Source of the DNA: Deltaproteobacteria bacterium | GTDB lineage: Bacteria > Desulfobacterota > GWC2-55-46 > DRQE01 | Direction of reading: 5' to 3' | DNA length: 8,526 bases | NCBI GenBank assembly: GCA_030631875.1 | Contig: DAOVKH010000066.1 | Location: forward strand, 1-8,526 | Part shown: one piece after another, positions 1 through 6,734 of the stretch | How positions within the stretch are numbered: the first letter of the stretch is position 1 | Layout: each line of letters opens with the position of its first letter | Made by a program: the position numbers and the translations under genes | Notes under the pieces: model-generated | Databases searched by the model: none | What the model saw: the letters and a program-made list of their open reading frames with translations, nothing else | What the model was told of the DNA's origin: nothing

Positions 1-55
1 AGAGTCTCCATCCTTCATCCGTGAGCACCTCTTTTAAGTCAGTCCCCTTCATCAT
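1..55 (-). CDS. Unidentified protein, 5' end only (18 codons)
   Basis: This is the first 18 codons of a gene that runs off the left edge. The visible product begins MMKGTDLKEVLTDEGWRL. Its first ATG overlaps the stop of the upstream glycosyltransferase gene as TAATG, and a second in-frame ATG follows at once. A good Shine-Dalgarno-like AGGA lies 7 bases before the first ATG, so translation probably starts here and is coupled to the gene before it. The visible part is too short to assign a family. Position in an LPS cluster suggests another envelope glycan gene (a glycosyltransferase or a core-sugar kinase would fit), but that is guesswork from context. Confidence 0.6.
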   Translation of the reverse strand, partial: MMKGTDLKEVLTDEGWRL

Positions 56-1065
56 TATACTTTCCTGCCTATATTCGCCTTAAGGACATTAAGGAGTTTT
101 GGAGCGTTCACTCTCAAGGAGTAACGCTCTTCAATGGTCTTGCGTGCCTCTTTACCGAGACCCTTTCGAAGCCCAGCGTCTTCTATAAGCTTAGATATCG
201 CATCTAACCACTCACTCTCGTTCACTGCCAACAACCCGTTCACGCCCTCGTCTATAACCTCTGTATTCACGCCTACTGGTGAGGCAACGGCCGATATACC
301 CGAAGACATATACTGGAGCAACTTAAAGGCGCACTTACCACGCGTCCATTCATCATCGACGAGCGGCATGATACCTATATCAAAGCTCTGTATATCGGCA
401 ACCTCTTCGTCGTATCTCCACCGCTTCTTTATCAGCCAACTCTCAGACTCAGGCCAATCGGGAAATTCATCGGAGACGACCTTAAACTTTATATCGGGAT
501 ATCTTCTGTAGAGTTCACCTAATATACCCCTGTAGGGCTCCAGGTATCCGACCGTCGCCCTACTGCCTATCCAGCCTATGACCACCAAGCCTTTATCTTT
601 CTCCTCAACTCTATCACCAACAACATACCTGTCACTATCAACCGGCGTCGGTATCACAACCACCTCATCTGCAATAGCCGTAGCAAGGGACTCTAAGTAG
701 GCATTGCCGGCTATGATCATATCAGAACCAAAGATTGTTCTCGCAAACCTCTTTGATCTAACGGCCGATCTCGATGCTCCTTTATTTGAATCGTTAAAGA
801 CCACGGCATCATCAAAGTCGTATACAAGATACTTGGCGTGGCTCCTAAGCGAATGCCAATCAATATATCCAAAGAGTCGCTTCTGCAAGAAAACCACATC
901 AAAACGCTTGAGCGACGAAAAGAGCTTACGTCTCCTTAGGATACCCTTCGGAATAGTAAAACTCTCTACAGAGAGCCCCTCTTTCTCCAGATACGGCACG
1001 TATTGAAGGAAGCGGTATCTGCCGCTGGGCTTATCCATACGAGTTGTTAGAAATGCTACCTTCAT
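55..1065 (-). CDS. Glycosyltransferase, GT4/GT-B type
   Basis: The 336-residue product is predicted to be a cytoplasmic GT-B fold glycosyltransferase moving a sugar from an activated donor onto a growing surface glycan. Seen: an N-terminal half with a glycine and arginine rich start (GRYRFLQYVPYLEKEG, residues 15-30), the motif YDFDDAV (82-88) typical of one GT4-like subgroup, then the Rossmann-like C-terminal half with GWIGS (164-168), FDIGIMPL (228-235), a GKCAFKLLQYMSSG block (243-256), SPVGVNTEVI (262-271) and GVNGLL (274-279). The last blocks correspond to the donor nucleotide-binding region of the family. The length is normal. The ATG start fits the usual MKV-A-FL opening, but it has no Shine-Dalgarno site of its own; a four-codon ORF with one ends directly in front of it. 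The gene starts 76 bases after the sulfotransferase gene. Donor and acceptor cannot be read from the sequence. Confidence 0.85.
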   Translation of the reverse strand: MKVAFLTTRMDKPSGRYRFLQYVPYLEKEGLSVESFTIPKGILRRRKLFSSLKRFDVVFLQKRLFGYIDWHSLRSHAKYLVYDFDDAVVFNDSNKGASRSAVRSKRFARTIFGSDMIIAGNAYLESLATAIADEVVVIPTPVDSDRYVVGDRVEEKDKGLVVIGWIGSRATVGYLEPYRGILGELYRRYPDIKFKVVSDEFPDWPESESWLIKKRWRYDEEVADIQSFDIGIMPLVDDEWTRGKCAFKLLQYMSSGISAVASPVGVNTEVIDEGVNGLLAVNESEWLDAISKLIEDAGLRKGLGKEARKTIEERYSLRVNAPKLLNVLKANIGRKV

Positions 1066-1080
1066 CTAAGAGCGCACCAT
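1066..1080 (-). other. Four-codon leader ORF in front of the glycosyltransferase
   Basis: Reading the minus strand, AGAAGG is followed about five bases later by ATG GTG CGC TCT TAG, and the TAG directly abuts the ATG of the glycosyltransferase in the same frame. The glycosyltransferase ATG itself lies about 20 bases from that Shine-Dalgarno-like sequence, too far for normal use. Ribosomes could start on the mini-ORF, stop, and restart on the adjacent ATG. It may also be chance, since four codons are easily open. Confidence 0.2.
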
Positions 1081-1141
1081 AAAACCCTTCTTGAAATTGA
1101 TTAATCTCACCAAGTGGATAACCATTAGAAAACGCCGCCCC

Positions 1142-2044
1142 TCAAACCCAATGATCGAGATTACGCCCAATTATACCCTCAAGGCGTTTGTTATGGGGCC
1201 TGAAGTGTTCGGCTAACCATTCATGCAGGGTCGAATCTATCTTGGGTTTATTCCGTATATTACTAAGACTGTCGAAGATAGAGCCCGTACGTGAAGCATA
1301 TAGGAAGTTCTTCATAAGGTTGCTTGCCGTATAGGTTCTTACCTTAAGATGCTTGCCCTTATTCCTTGCAGAATAATCAAAGCGTGCGCACTCGTCACTA
1401 TCAATAGCGAGGAACTCGCAGACATCGGTAACGACCTGTATAGGATCCTTGATCATATCCTTGAATAAAACAAACTTAAAGCTGGTGCTCGGAAATAACT
1501 TTAAGTAACACTCTATTTGCTCTGCGTAATAACCTGTGTCAAGATATGTTCTGTATCTTATTAGCTTTCTGCCGCTAACCTCTTTTCCGGATTCATCTGC
1601 GTATTCACCTATAATCTCCGGCGTATTAAAGAGGCCGCGACCTATGCGTTCTAAGTCAGCCTTGACCGCCTCTTCAAAATCAAGCTGTTCATAGCCGCGC
1701 CGATAGTAGTGCCACCAATGTGACTGCGCTCTGTCTATAGGGTTGCGTAAAAGTATTATAAAGCGAGCATCGGGGTTTACGGCATGAATACGTTCGGCAA
1801 CATAAGGAAGATATAGGTTACGATGCCTTGAATCTGCAACGAGCTTCTCGCCCTTCCATCCGCTGAAATATTTTTCCCAATAGAAGTCAAGTCCCTTCTC
1901 AAACTCCGCCTCAAAGAAGAGCGGCTCCTTTGGCTTAGACATGTATATATCCTGATGTTGATCTAAGTAGGCGTAGAGACTCGTCGTACCGCACTTTGCC
2001 GCACCGAGTATGAAAAAATCAGGAAAGACTTTTTTTCTCTTCAA
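1142..2044 (-). CDS. PAPS-dependent sulfotransferase domain protein
   Basis: This 300-residue protein is predicted to transfer sulfate from 3'-phosphoadenosine-5'-phosphosulfate (PAPS) to a hydroxyl group, most likely on a glycan given its glycosyltransferase neighbours. Seen: the 5'-phosphosulfate loop ILGAAKCGTTSL (12-23, with K17), KPKEPLFF (38-44 region), the 3'-phosphate-binding motif RNPIDRAQSHW (100-110, with R100 and S108), the GYYAEQIECYLKLFP block (171-185), and the family's usual C-terminal stretch ending in LDHW (296-299). There is no signal peptide or membrane segment, so it should act in the cytoplasm. The start is TTG, chosen because the ORF opens with MKRKKVFPDFFILG, which places the loop at the usual distance, and because a strong AAGGAG sits 8 bases upstream. 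It begins 96 bases after the WaaG-like gene, the largest gap in the left part, so it may have its own promoter. PAPS synthesis genes are not in the window. Confidence 0.88.
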   Translation of the reverse strand: MKRKKVFPDFFILGAAKCGTTSLYAYLDQHQDIYMSKPKEPLFFEAEFEKGLDFYWEKYFSGWKGEKLVADSRHRNLYLPYVAERIHAVNPDARFIILLRNPIDRAQSHWWHYYRRGYEQLDFEEAVKADLERIGRGLFNTPEIIGEYADESGKEVSGRKLIRYRTYLDTGYYAEQIECYLKLFPSTSFKFVLFKDMIKDPIQVVTDVCEFLAIDSDECARFDYSARNKGKHLKVRTYTASNLMKNFLYASRTGSIFDSLSNIRNKPKIDSTLHEWLAEHFRPHNKRLEGIIGRNLDHWV

Positions 2045-2052
2045 AGAATATT

Positions 2053-2058
2053 CTCCTT
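2053..2058 (-). promoter_or_regulatory. Shine-Dalgarno site deciding a TTG start
   Basis: The minus strand reads AAGGAG, then 8 bases, then the TTG at 2044-2042 of the sulfotransferase gene. The match to the anti-Shine-Dalgarno sequence and the spacing are both near ideal and support a TTG start over an internal ATG. A short inverted repeat, CTTC-GT-GAAG, overlaps the first bases of the site, but a two-base loop makes real folding doubtful. Confidence 0.7.
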
Positions 2059-2064
2059 CACGAA

Positions 2065-2081
2065 GTAGCTTAGAGAGCTAC
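2065..2081 (-). other. Hairpin in the 5' leader of the sulfotransferase gene
   Basis: On the minus strand GTAGCT and AGCTAC form a perfect 6-bp stem around the 5-base loop CTCTA. It ends 6 bases before the Shine-Dalgarno site of the sulfotransferase gene. No T-run follows, so it is not a standard intrinsic terminator. It could influence mRNA stability or ribosome loading, or it could be a chance palindrome (the core AGCT is self-complementary). Confidence 0.3.
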
Positions 2082-2106
2082 CTATTACTTGCCCTATTGT
2101 CTCCCA

Positions 2107-2135
2107 TATATAAGTTACGGCATCACGCTAAACAA
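2107..2135 (-). promoter_or_regulatory. Possible sigma-70-type promoter for the sulfotransferase block
   Basis: In the 96-base gap after the WaaG-like gene the minus strand carries TTGTTT (2135-2130) and TATATA (2112-2107) separated by exactly 17 bases. The -35-like box matches TTGACA at three positions and the -10-like box matches TATAAT at four. The location, about 60 bases before the TTG start, is suitable. The match is modest and the DNA is locally A+T-rich, so this is only a candidate. Confidence 0.25.
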
Positions 2136-2140
2136 ATATG

Positions 2141-3307
2141 CTAACATCTATCTCTCTTCTCATCAAGAACCGCCTCCAGTAATGCCAGGGTCTCACGCAT
2201 GGTAACTTCCCAAGTGCGTCCAGACATAGCCTTTACCGCACCTTCGCCCATCTTGGCTCGCAGATTAGCGTCAGATAGACTATCTATATATACGGCCAAT
2301 TCATCCGAGGCGTCCCAGCTCTTTAAGACATAACCGTTCTTGCCTGCGTCTATAAACTCTGCCGCGCCGTTATCGTTCGTAGTAATGACGGGAAGCCCTG
2401 TGGCCATCGCCTCAAGGCAGGCATTGGAGCATGGATCATACTTAGTCGGCAGGACGAATACATCTGCCGCGCCGTAGAGGGAGGCAACATCATTCCTTAC
2501 GCCCGCGAAGATGACCGCATCACTCTTAAGGCCGAGCGACCCTTGAAGCCTTATGAATTTTTTCTTTTCACGCTCCTTCGCCCTGCCGACGACTACGAGC
2601 TTCAGAGCCTTCTTGCCTTGAAGCTTTGCCATGGCTCTGAGTATCGTATCCAACCCCTTACGCTTCCAATTATTAGATACAAATAAAAGTACCAACTCGC
2701 CATCATCTAACGCAAGCTCTGCCCTTACTTTGGCGCGCGCTTCTTTAACACTTGAATTAAAGGTCTCGTGGTCTACGCCATTATATACGACACGCACTTC
2801 GTCGTCACTCAAGGCAAAGTAACTCTGCATATGCCCCTTAACGAGATTTGAGTTGGTTATAATAAAAGTATGGTTCTCTCTTCTCATGATGCGTCTCTCT
2901 AAGGCACATATAACAGCGTGAACCGGAGAGATCAGGTACTTAAAGAACCTCTGCAGAGGGTTCGGGTAACTAAGTCTCAACCAATGGTCGTGAACACCAC
3001 CGCTGGCACGGTAGATATCCAGTGGATAGAACTGGCATAGGCCGAATACAACGTCGTGGTCTTTGCCTTGAAGAAGTCTTCTGACGTTCTTATTAAAGCT
3101 TAGATGTCTCAGCGACGACACTACGCGCAGGGTAGGAACCTTCGTTATTGTAACGCCCTCCAAGATTGCCTCGGCCTCATCTATGCGCTCGGCGTAGATG
3201 TCCACTTCGTGGCCTGCCCTCACAAAGGCACGCGTAAGGTTTACGGCCACACGCTCGGCCCCGCCCCAAGAACTCGAAAACCCTCTTCCTATGAGTGCTA
3301 CCTTCAC
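2141..3307 (-). CDS. WaaG-like GT4 glycosyltransferase (LPS core)
   Basis: The 388-residue product is a GT-B glycosyltransferase resembling WaaG/RfaG, which adds the first outer-core hexose (glucose in E. coli) to inner-core heptose at the cytoplasmic face of the inner membrane. Seen: GGAERV (15-20) in the acceptor half, ASGGVHDHWLRLSYP (101-115), YNGVD (175-179), the WKRKGLD stretch (214-220), and the donor-binding block YDPCSNACLEAMATGLP (290-306) followed by NGAAEFI (313-319). The YDP-x-x-NACLEAMA form is especially WaaG-like. The start is GTG and overlaps the methyltransferase stop as GTGA, implying translational coupling. The length is close to the usual 370-390 residues. The actual sugar donor cannot be told from sequence; other GT4 core or O-antigen transferases remain possible. 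It is probably the last gene of the operon that starts at waaC. Confidence 0.85.
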   Translation of the reverse strand: MKVALIGRGFSSSWGGAERVAVNLTRAFVRAGHEVDIYAERIDEAEAILEGVTITKVPTLRVVSSLRHLSFNKNVRRLLQGKDHDVVFGLCQFYPLDIYRASGGVHDHWLRLSYPNPLQRFFKYLISPVHAVICALERRIMRRENHTFIITNSNLVKGHMQSYFALSDDEVRVVYNGVDHETFNSSVKEARAKVRAELALDDGELVLLFVSNNWKRKGLDTILRAMAKLQGKKALKLVVVGRAKEREKKKFIRLQGSLGLKSDAVIFAGVRNDVASLYGAADVFVLPTKYDPCSNACLEAMATGLPVITTNDNGAAEFIDAGKNGYVLKSWDASDELAVYIDSLSDANLRAKMGEGAVKAMSGRTWEVTMRETLALLEAVLDEKRDRC

Positions 3308-3948
3308 CCCTTCACCGCTACCGCCACGATGGACTTGGCAAAGTCAATATCAAGGTATCTGTATAGCCATGTTGTTATATATAACCGCAAGGTGCGCCTT
3401 ATAATACTATCGTTATATATACGATACATCACCGAGAGCGACAACCCGCTCTCCTCAAGGGCCGCCCCCAATGTCTCGTATGTATAAGGCGTTTTATGAT
3501 CCGGGTCTTGAAAATATCTATTCGGATGGTTAAGGTTTGGCGTAGATACTATGAGACGTCCGCCCGGCACGAGCAACTCTTTAAGAGACTTAAGGAACTC
3601 TATCCCTTCGTTAAACTCGATATGCTCTATCACCTCGGAGAGTATTATGACGTCGAACTTCTCTTCTATCTCTTCAAGGCTGTGATAGTCGTGATCCGTG
3701 GCCGAGTCTATATCCATGGTCTTGTATATTACGTCAGCTTTACCGGTCTTCTTTATTCTATCACCAAGAGCCTTTGTCGATGCGCCAACATCAAGCACCA
3801 ATTCTCCGCCCTTTAGCTCTTCCATAACTACATCAAAGAGTTTCTTTTTAATTTGCACTTTATATATCGATGGATATATCTTACGCACGGCCTTACGGTG
3901 CGCATAAAATGTACTCCAACTAAAGTCCTTACTCTCTCTCTTAGCCAT
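3304..3948 (-). CDS. Class I SAM-dependent methyltransferase
   Basis: This 214-residue protein has the seven-strand methyltransferase core. Seen: SAM-binding motif I VLDVGAS (51-57), an acidic residue pair after strand 2 (TMDIDS, 77-82), the strand 4 motif FDVIILSEVIEHI (98-110), and the strand 5 motif VPGGRLIVSTPN (127-138), the order seen in Methyltransf_11/23 proteins. It has no membrane segment and should be cytoplasmic. It starts 6 bases after the acyltransferase stop, with a GGGG-containing Shine-Dalgarno-like stretch 9 bases before the ATG, and its stop overlaps the GT4 start by 4 bases. Tight packing between lipid A and core genes suggests methylation of a sugar, phosphate or lipid intermediate in LPS synthesis, though this is inferred from context. 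The substrate is unknown; quinone or small-molecule methyltransferases share the same motifs. Confidence 0.85.
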   Translation of the reverse strand: MAKRESKDFSWSTFYAHRKAVRKIYPSIYKVQIKKKLFDVVMEELKGGELVLDVGASTKALGDRIKKTGKADVIYKTMDIDSATDHDYHSLEEIEEKFDVIILSEVIEHIEFNEGIEFLKSLKELLVPGGRLIVSTPNLNHPNRYFQDPDHKTPYTYETLGAALEESGLSLSVMYRIYNDSIIRRTLRLYITTWLYRYLDIDFAKSIVAVAVKG

Positions 3949-3954
3949 GACTAT

Positions 3955-4842
3955 CTACCCCGTATACTTTCTTCGCTCCCACCTTGAGTGAAACCAGAAC
4001 CACTCGCGCGGGTGAGCCATTATAAACCCTTCTATTGCCGAATTAAATCTTCTCGTATTCTCAGCTATATCGGCCTCTCTATCATCACTCCTTTGAAGCT
4101 CTGTCTTAGGAAGGCATACGACCCGATGTCTTTCATTGGAGGTTCTGTGTATGTATATCGGAACGACCACCGAATCCACTCTCGTAAGTATCGACGCAAG
4201 CCCCTTATTCGTACGCGCCTTTGTGCCGAAGAACGCAACCTCAACGGACTCCTTCCACGATGCCCTCTGGTCCATCAATATGCCGAGTATGCCGCCGCCC
4301 TTAAGTATGCTTAGCATGCTCCTGACAGAGTTCTTCTTTGGTATAATATCATTACCAAACCTTGAACGCATGCGCTCAATATACCTGTCGACGTAGGGGT
4401 TATCTATCGGTCGAGCTATCACGCCCATAGCGTACCCCTCAATGGCCAATGCGGCGTTTAAGGTCTCCCAGCTTCCGAAGTGCGCGCTCAAAAGGACAAC
4501 ACCATTGCCATCGGCCTTAGCACGCTTAAGGTTATCTAACCCCTCGAACTCTACCGTACCTTTTATATACTCTTTAGATGCACGACTGAGCCTTGCGAAG
4601 TCTACTATATTCATACCAAAGCTCTCATAGAAGTTCCTAACTAAGGCATCTATCTCTTCAAAGCTCTTAGTATTGGAGAAGACCCTCGTCATATTTGCCC
4701 TGACGAGTTCCCTTCGCTTGCAGGCAAGGACACTTATTGCCCTGCCGAGCAGACGGCCAAAGGCGTATGCAATGCCGGTAGGCATACAGTTGACGAAGAA
4801 TATAAAACTCCGCATCAATATATATAGTACGTAGTCAAACAC
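3955..4842 (-). CDS. Lipid A biosynthesis acyltransferase (LpxL/LpxM/HtrB family)
   Basis: The 295-residue product is predicted to add a secondary acyl chain from acyl-ACP to the Kdo2-lipid A precursor at the inner membrane. Seen: an N-terminal hydrophobic anchor (roughly residues 4-40), the catalytic HX4E motif in LLSAHFGSWETLNAAL (H121 to E126), LMDQ (189-192), the FFGTKARTNKGLA block (204-216), a PIYIHR strand (228-233), and the conserved C-terminal PREWFWFHSRW near residue 280. This combination is characteristic of the family, and the length is typical (about 290-310). The start is GTG, directly after the TAA of the Trm112-like gene with no intervening base; an internal ATG at codon 10 would remove part of the anchor and is less likely. 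Only a weak AAGG lies upstream, so translation may depend on coupling. Which acyl chain it adds (LpxL-like or LpxM-like), or whether it acts on ornithine or other lipids, cannot be decided here. Confidence 0.88.
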   Translation of the reverse strand: MFDYVLYILMRSFIFFVNCMPTGIAYAFGRLLGRAISVLACKRRELVRANMTRVFSNTKSFEEIDALVRNFYESFGMNIVDFARLSRASKEYIKGTVEFEGLDNLKRAKADGNGVVLLSAHFGSWETLNAALAIEGYAMGVIARPIDNPYVDRYIERMRSRFGNDIIPKKNSVRSMLSILKGGGILGILMDQRASWKESVEVAFFGTKARTNKGLASILTRVDSVVVPIYIHRTSNERHRVVCLPKTELQRSDDREADIAENTRRFNSAIEGFIMAHPREWFWFHSRWERRKYTG

Positions 4843-5013
4843 TTATGTAAGTGCCTTGGCTTCGCTAACGAGCATTACCGGTATTCCGTCGCGTACGGGA
4901 TAGACCAAGGCGCACGGCTCACATATAATCTCGTCGCCTGCGTCATTCACGATGAGCTTCCCCTTGCACTTAGGGCAAGAGAGTATTGAGATTAAATCTT
5001 CTTTTAACTTCAT
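4843..5013 (-). CDS. Trm112-like (YcaR/UPF0434 family) small zinc-ribbon protein
   Basis: This 56-residue ORF encodes MKLKEDLISILSCPKCKGKL at its N-terminus, then CEPCALVYPVRDGIPVML. Two CxxC knuckles (C13/C16 and C31/C34) and the ending YPVRDGIPVML are the signature of the bacterial Trm112-like family, whose usual length is 55-70 residues. Family members include E. coli YcaR, encoded next to lpxK and kdsB, and this neighbourhood beside an LpxL-type gene fits that association. In eukaryotes and archaea Trm112 proteins activate methyltransferases, so a link to the methyltransferase two genes on is conceivable, but that is inference. A perfect GGAGG lies 8 bases before the ATG. The gene sits between the PAP2 stop and the acyltransferase GTG with essentially no spacing. 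Confidence 0.9.
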   Translation of the reverse strand: MKLKEDLISILSCPKCKGKLIVNDAGDEIICEPCALVYPVRDGIPVMLVSEAKALT

Positions 5014-5021
5014 GGTGCAAA

Positions 5022-5026
5022 CCTCC
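5022..5026 (-). promoter_or_regulatory. Strong Shine-Dalgarno site of the Trm112-like gene
   Basis: The minus strand reads GGAGG, 8 bases before the ATG at 5013. It abuts the TAA stop of the PAP2 gene (5029-5027). This is one of only two perfect GGAGG ribosome sites seen in the cluster and supports the 56-residue ORF being translated. Confidence 0.75.
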
Positions 5027-5590
5027 TTAATTATAACTCTTCTTCAACGTAACTATGCTCTTGATCTTATCTAAGTATATTCCGCCTAAGTATCTTTCTA
5101 TATAATAAGCACCGATGGCAAGTGCCGTACCGATTGCCATGGCAACTATTATATCCAACGGATAATGCATGCCCGTGTATACCCTTGAAAATGCCAGGAG
5201 CAGAGCAAAGCCTATGAAGGCCGGAGCCAGCCTCTTAAAGTTAAGGCTCAGTAGAACCATAATACCAAATACGGCGGTCGTGTGCCTCGAAGGCAGTGAG
5301 TACGAATCCGAACACTTGGCAAGTACCGTTGCCCACTCAAGGGCATTGCACGGCCTGACTCTCATCACTGAATTTTTAATGACATAGACAATCACGTCGC
5401 CGCATACGAATACCACCGCGCACCAGAACAAAGCCCAGCGGAGCTTAGCACTGCCGAATATATAGGCAAGCAGACCACCTAAAGCGAATACACCCATCAA
5501 GAACGGCTTATAGGCAAGTGTAGCCATTATCATATCGAGTATGCCATTTGAAAGGCCGATATTTATCGCCCTGAATATATCTAAGTCCAT
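5027..5590 (-). CDS. PAP2-family membrane phosphatase
   Basis: The product (187 residues from the ATG) is an integral membrane phosphatase of the type 2 phosphatidic acid phosphatase superfamily. Seen: three catalytic motifs in order, KNSVMRVRP (72-80, KX6RP), SLPSRHTTA (98-106, the PSGH motif with R in place of G) and SRVYTGMHYPLD (135-146, SRX5HX3D), with several hydrophobic segments between and around them. Such enzymes remove phosphate from undecaprenyl pyrophosphate, phosphatidylglycerol phosphate or lipid A (LpxE/LpxF). Sitting between waaC and a lipid A acyltransferase, a lipid A or carrier-lipid role is likely but unproven. The ATG at 5590 lies one base after the waaC stop (TGAGATG); an in-frame GTG at 5599 would add three residues (MVE) and overlap waaC by 8 bases. 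I prefer the ATG because MDLDIFRAIN is a common opening in this family. Confidence 0.87.
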   Translation of the reverse strand: MDLDIFRAINIGLSNGILDMIMATLAYKPFLMGVFALGGLLAYIFGSAKLRWALFWCAVVFVCGDVIVYVIKNSVMRVRPCNALEWATVLAKCSDSYSLPSRHTTAVFGIMVLLSLNFKRLAPAFIGFALLLAFSRVYTGMHYPLDIIVAMAIGTALAIGAYYIERYLGGIYLDKIKSIVTLKKSYN

Positions 5591-5591
5591 C

Positions 5592-6662
5592 TCAACCACA
5601 GCTCTCTTTCATGCCCCTACTCTTCATAAGCTCCTCTACGTGCTTCAAGACCTCTTCGGGAGTTATCAGCTCCATGCACTTTATGTCACGACACTCCCTT
5701 GAAAAACACGGCGAGCACTCAAGCTCTTCACGCCTTAGGACCACATTGTCTTTACCGTAAGGGCCTGTGCGCCACGGTGCGGTCGGCCCGAATATCGCAA
5801 AGACCAAAGTTCCTACGGCCGCGGCCATGTGCATGGGGCCTGAATCAAGTGTTATCAGAAAATCGGCTCTCTTGAGGAGAGCCATCAGCTCGCGAAGGTT
5901 CGTTCGTCCGGCGAGGTCAACTACATCGCCTGCAGCTTCTTCTGCAATGCGTCGGGCCTTATCTACCTCGTCCTTTGAACCTATTATGACGGGGCGGATC
6001 TTATATCGCCTTGATATCTTCCCTATTAACTCGGCAAAGTTTGCCTCGCTCCAGAGCTTCGTTACCCAACGGGCGTGCGTCGATACGACGAAGAAGGCAT
6101 CGCCTTCGGCTATGCCCGACTCGGCGAGGAGACGACCTACTCTCTCTTCATCCTCCTTGGCGATATGCACGGGGAAGTCTTCTTCCACTCCTTCGGCATC
6201 GGCCTCGACCTCTACGCCCGCGGCATAACGCGCGAGCTTAAGATATCTGTCAACGGCGTGCATCTCTTTATCGTATGGCGGCAGTTTATCATTTAAAGGC
6301 AAACTGCTCATCTCACGCCCTCCCGCAAAGCCGATACGCCGCTTCCCCTTTGAGAGATAGACCCATATGGCACTCTTAAATAACCCCTGAAAGTCTATGA
6401 CCATGTCATAGTGCGAAGCCTTTAGCCTCTGCGCTATGCGCCAGTTGCCCCCAAAACCTCTAAAGATATCTTTAAGCCAGCTCCTGCGCCTGACGACTAT
6501 CAGCTCATCCACCATGGGGTGGTCCTTGAGGAGCGTACTTGCCGCCTCCTCTACAAGCCAATCTATCTTAGCCTCAGGGAAGGCTCTGCGCAAAACCCCA
6601 AGTGCGGGCAGGGTATGTACGACATCCCCGATGGAGGATAATTTAATTATGAGTATCTTCAT
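5592..6662 (-). CDS. waaC: Lipopolysaccharide heptosyltransferase I (GT9)
   Basis: The 356-residue product belongs to glycosyltransferase family 9 and is predicted to add the first L-glycero-D-manno-heptose to Kdo on lipid A, using ADP-heptose, at the cytoplasmic face of the inner membrane. Seen: the opening MKILIIKLSSIGDVVHTLPA with D13 at the position of the catalytic aspartate in E. coli WaaC, DFQGLFKSAIW (90-100), an acceptor-side RRIGFAGGREMSS (108-120), STHARWVTKLW (194-204, with K202 near the donor phosphate), GRTNLRELMALL (252-263), and the donor motif LDSGPMHMAAA (272-282). Motif spacing and the LSSIGDVVH opening favour WaaC over WaaF. The C-terminal tail carries four cysteines as CX2CX4CX4C (C316, C319, C324, C329). 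The start ATG has only a weak AAGG 12 bases upstream. It is the first gene after a 192-base gap and heads the middle block; a PAP2 gene follows at once. Confidence 0.9.
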   Translation of the reverse strand: MKILIIKLSSIGDVVHTLPALGVLRRAFPEAKIDWLVEEAASTLLKDHPMVDELIVVRRRSWLKDIFRGFGGNWRIAQRLKASHYDMVIDFQGLFKSAIWVYLSKGKRRIGFAGGREMSSLPLNDKLPPYDKEMHAVDRYLKLARYAAGVEVEADAEGVEEDFPVHIAKEDEERVGRLLAESGIAEGDAFFVVSTHARWVTKLWSEANFAELIGKISRRYKIRPVIIGSKDEVDKARRIAEEAAGDVVDLAGRTNLRELMALLKRADFLITLDSGPMHMAAAVGTLVFAIFGPTAPWRTGPYGKDNVVLRREELECSPCFSRECRDIKCMELITPEEVLKHVEELMKSRGMKESCG

Positions 6663-6678
6663 TATCTTTTCTTACCTT

Positions 6679-6709
6679 AAAAAAACTATAAAGTCCTAAC
6701 ACGTAAGAC
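6679..6709 (-). terminator. Possible weak Rho-independent terminator
   Basis: On the minus strand GTCTTA (6709-6704), loop CGTGT, and TAGGAC (6698-6693) form a 6-bp stem with one G-T pair, followed by TTTATAG and a run of seven T (6685-6679). Its place, between the split propeptide gene and waaC, suits the end of the upstream transcript. The stem is short and AT-rich and the T-run is interrupted, so it may be inefficient and let transcription pass into waaC, or be chance. Confidence 0.3.
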
Positions 6710-6734
6710 CGTATGCCCTTTCGACAAACTTTTC

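Noticed and set aside
134..511. Plus-strand ORF of 125 codons
   Set aside because: It is fully antisense to the glycosyltransferase gene, has a Ser/Pro/Thr-rich composition and no motif.
2065..2081. Terminator after the WaaG-like gene
   Set aside because: The 6-bp hairpin is not followed by a T-run on the minus strand and sits next to the sulfotransferase ribosome site, so a leader structure fits better.
3104..3487. Plus-strand ORF of 127 codons spanning the methyltransferase/GT4 junction
   Set aside because: It crosses two well-supported minus-strand genes and shows no domain or ribosome site.
5767..6228. Plus-strand ORF of 153 codons
   Set aside because: It is antisense to waaC, Ala/Ser/Arg-rich, and reflects codon bias of the real gene on the other strand.
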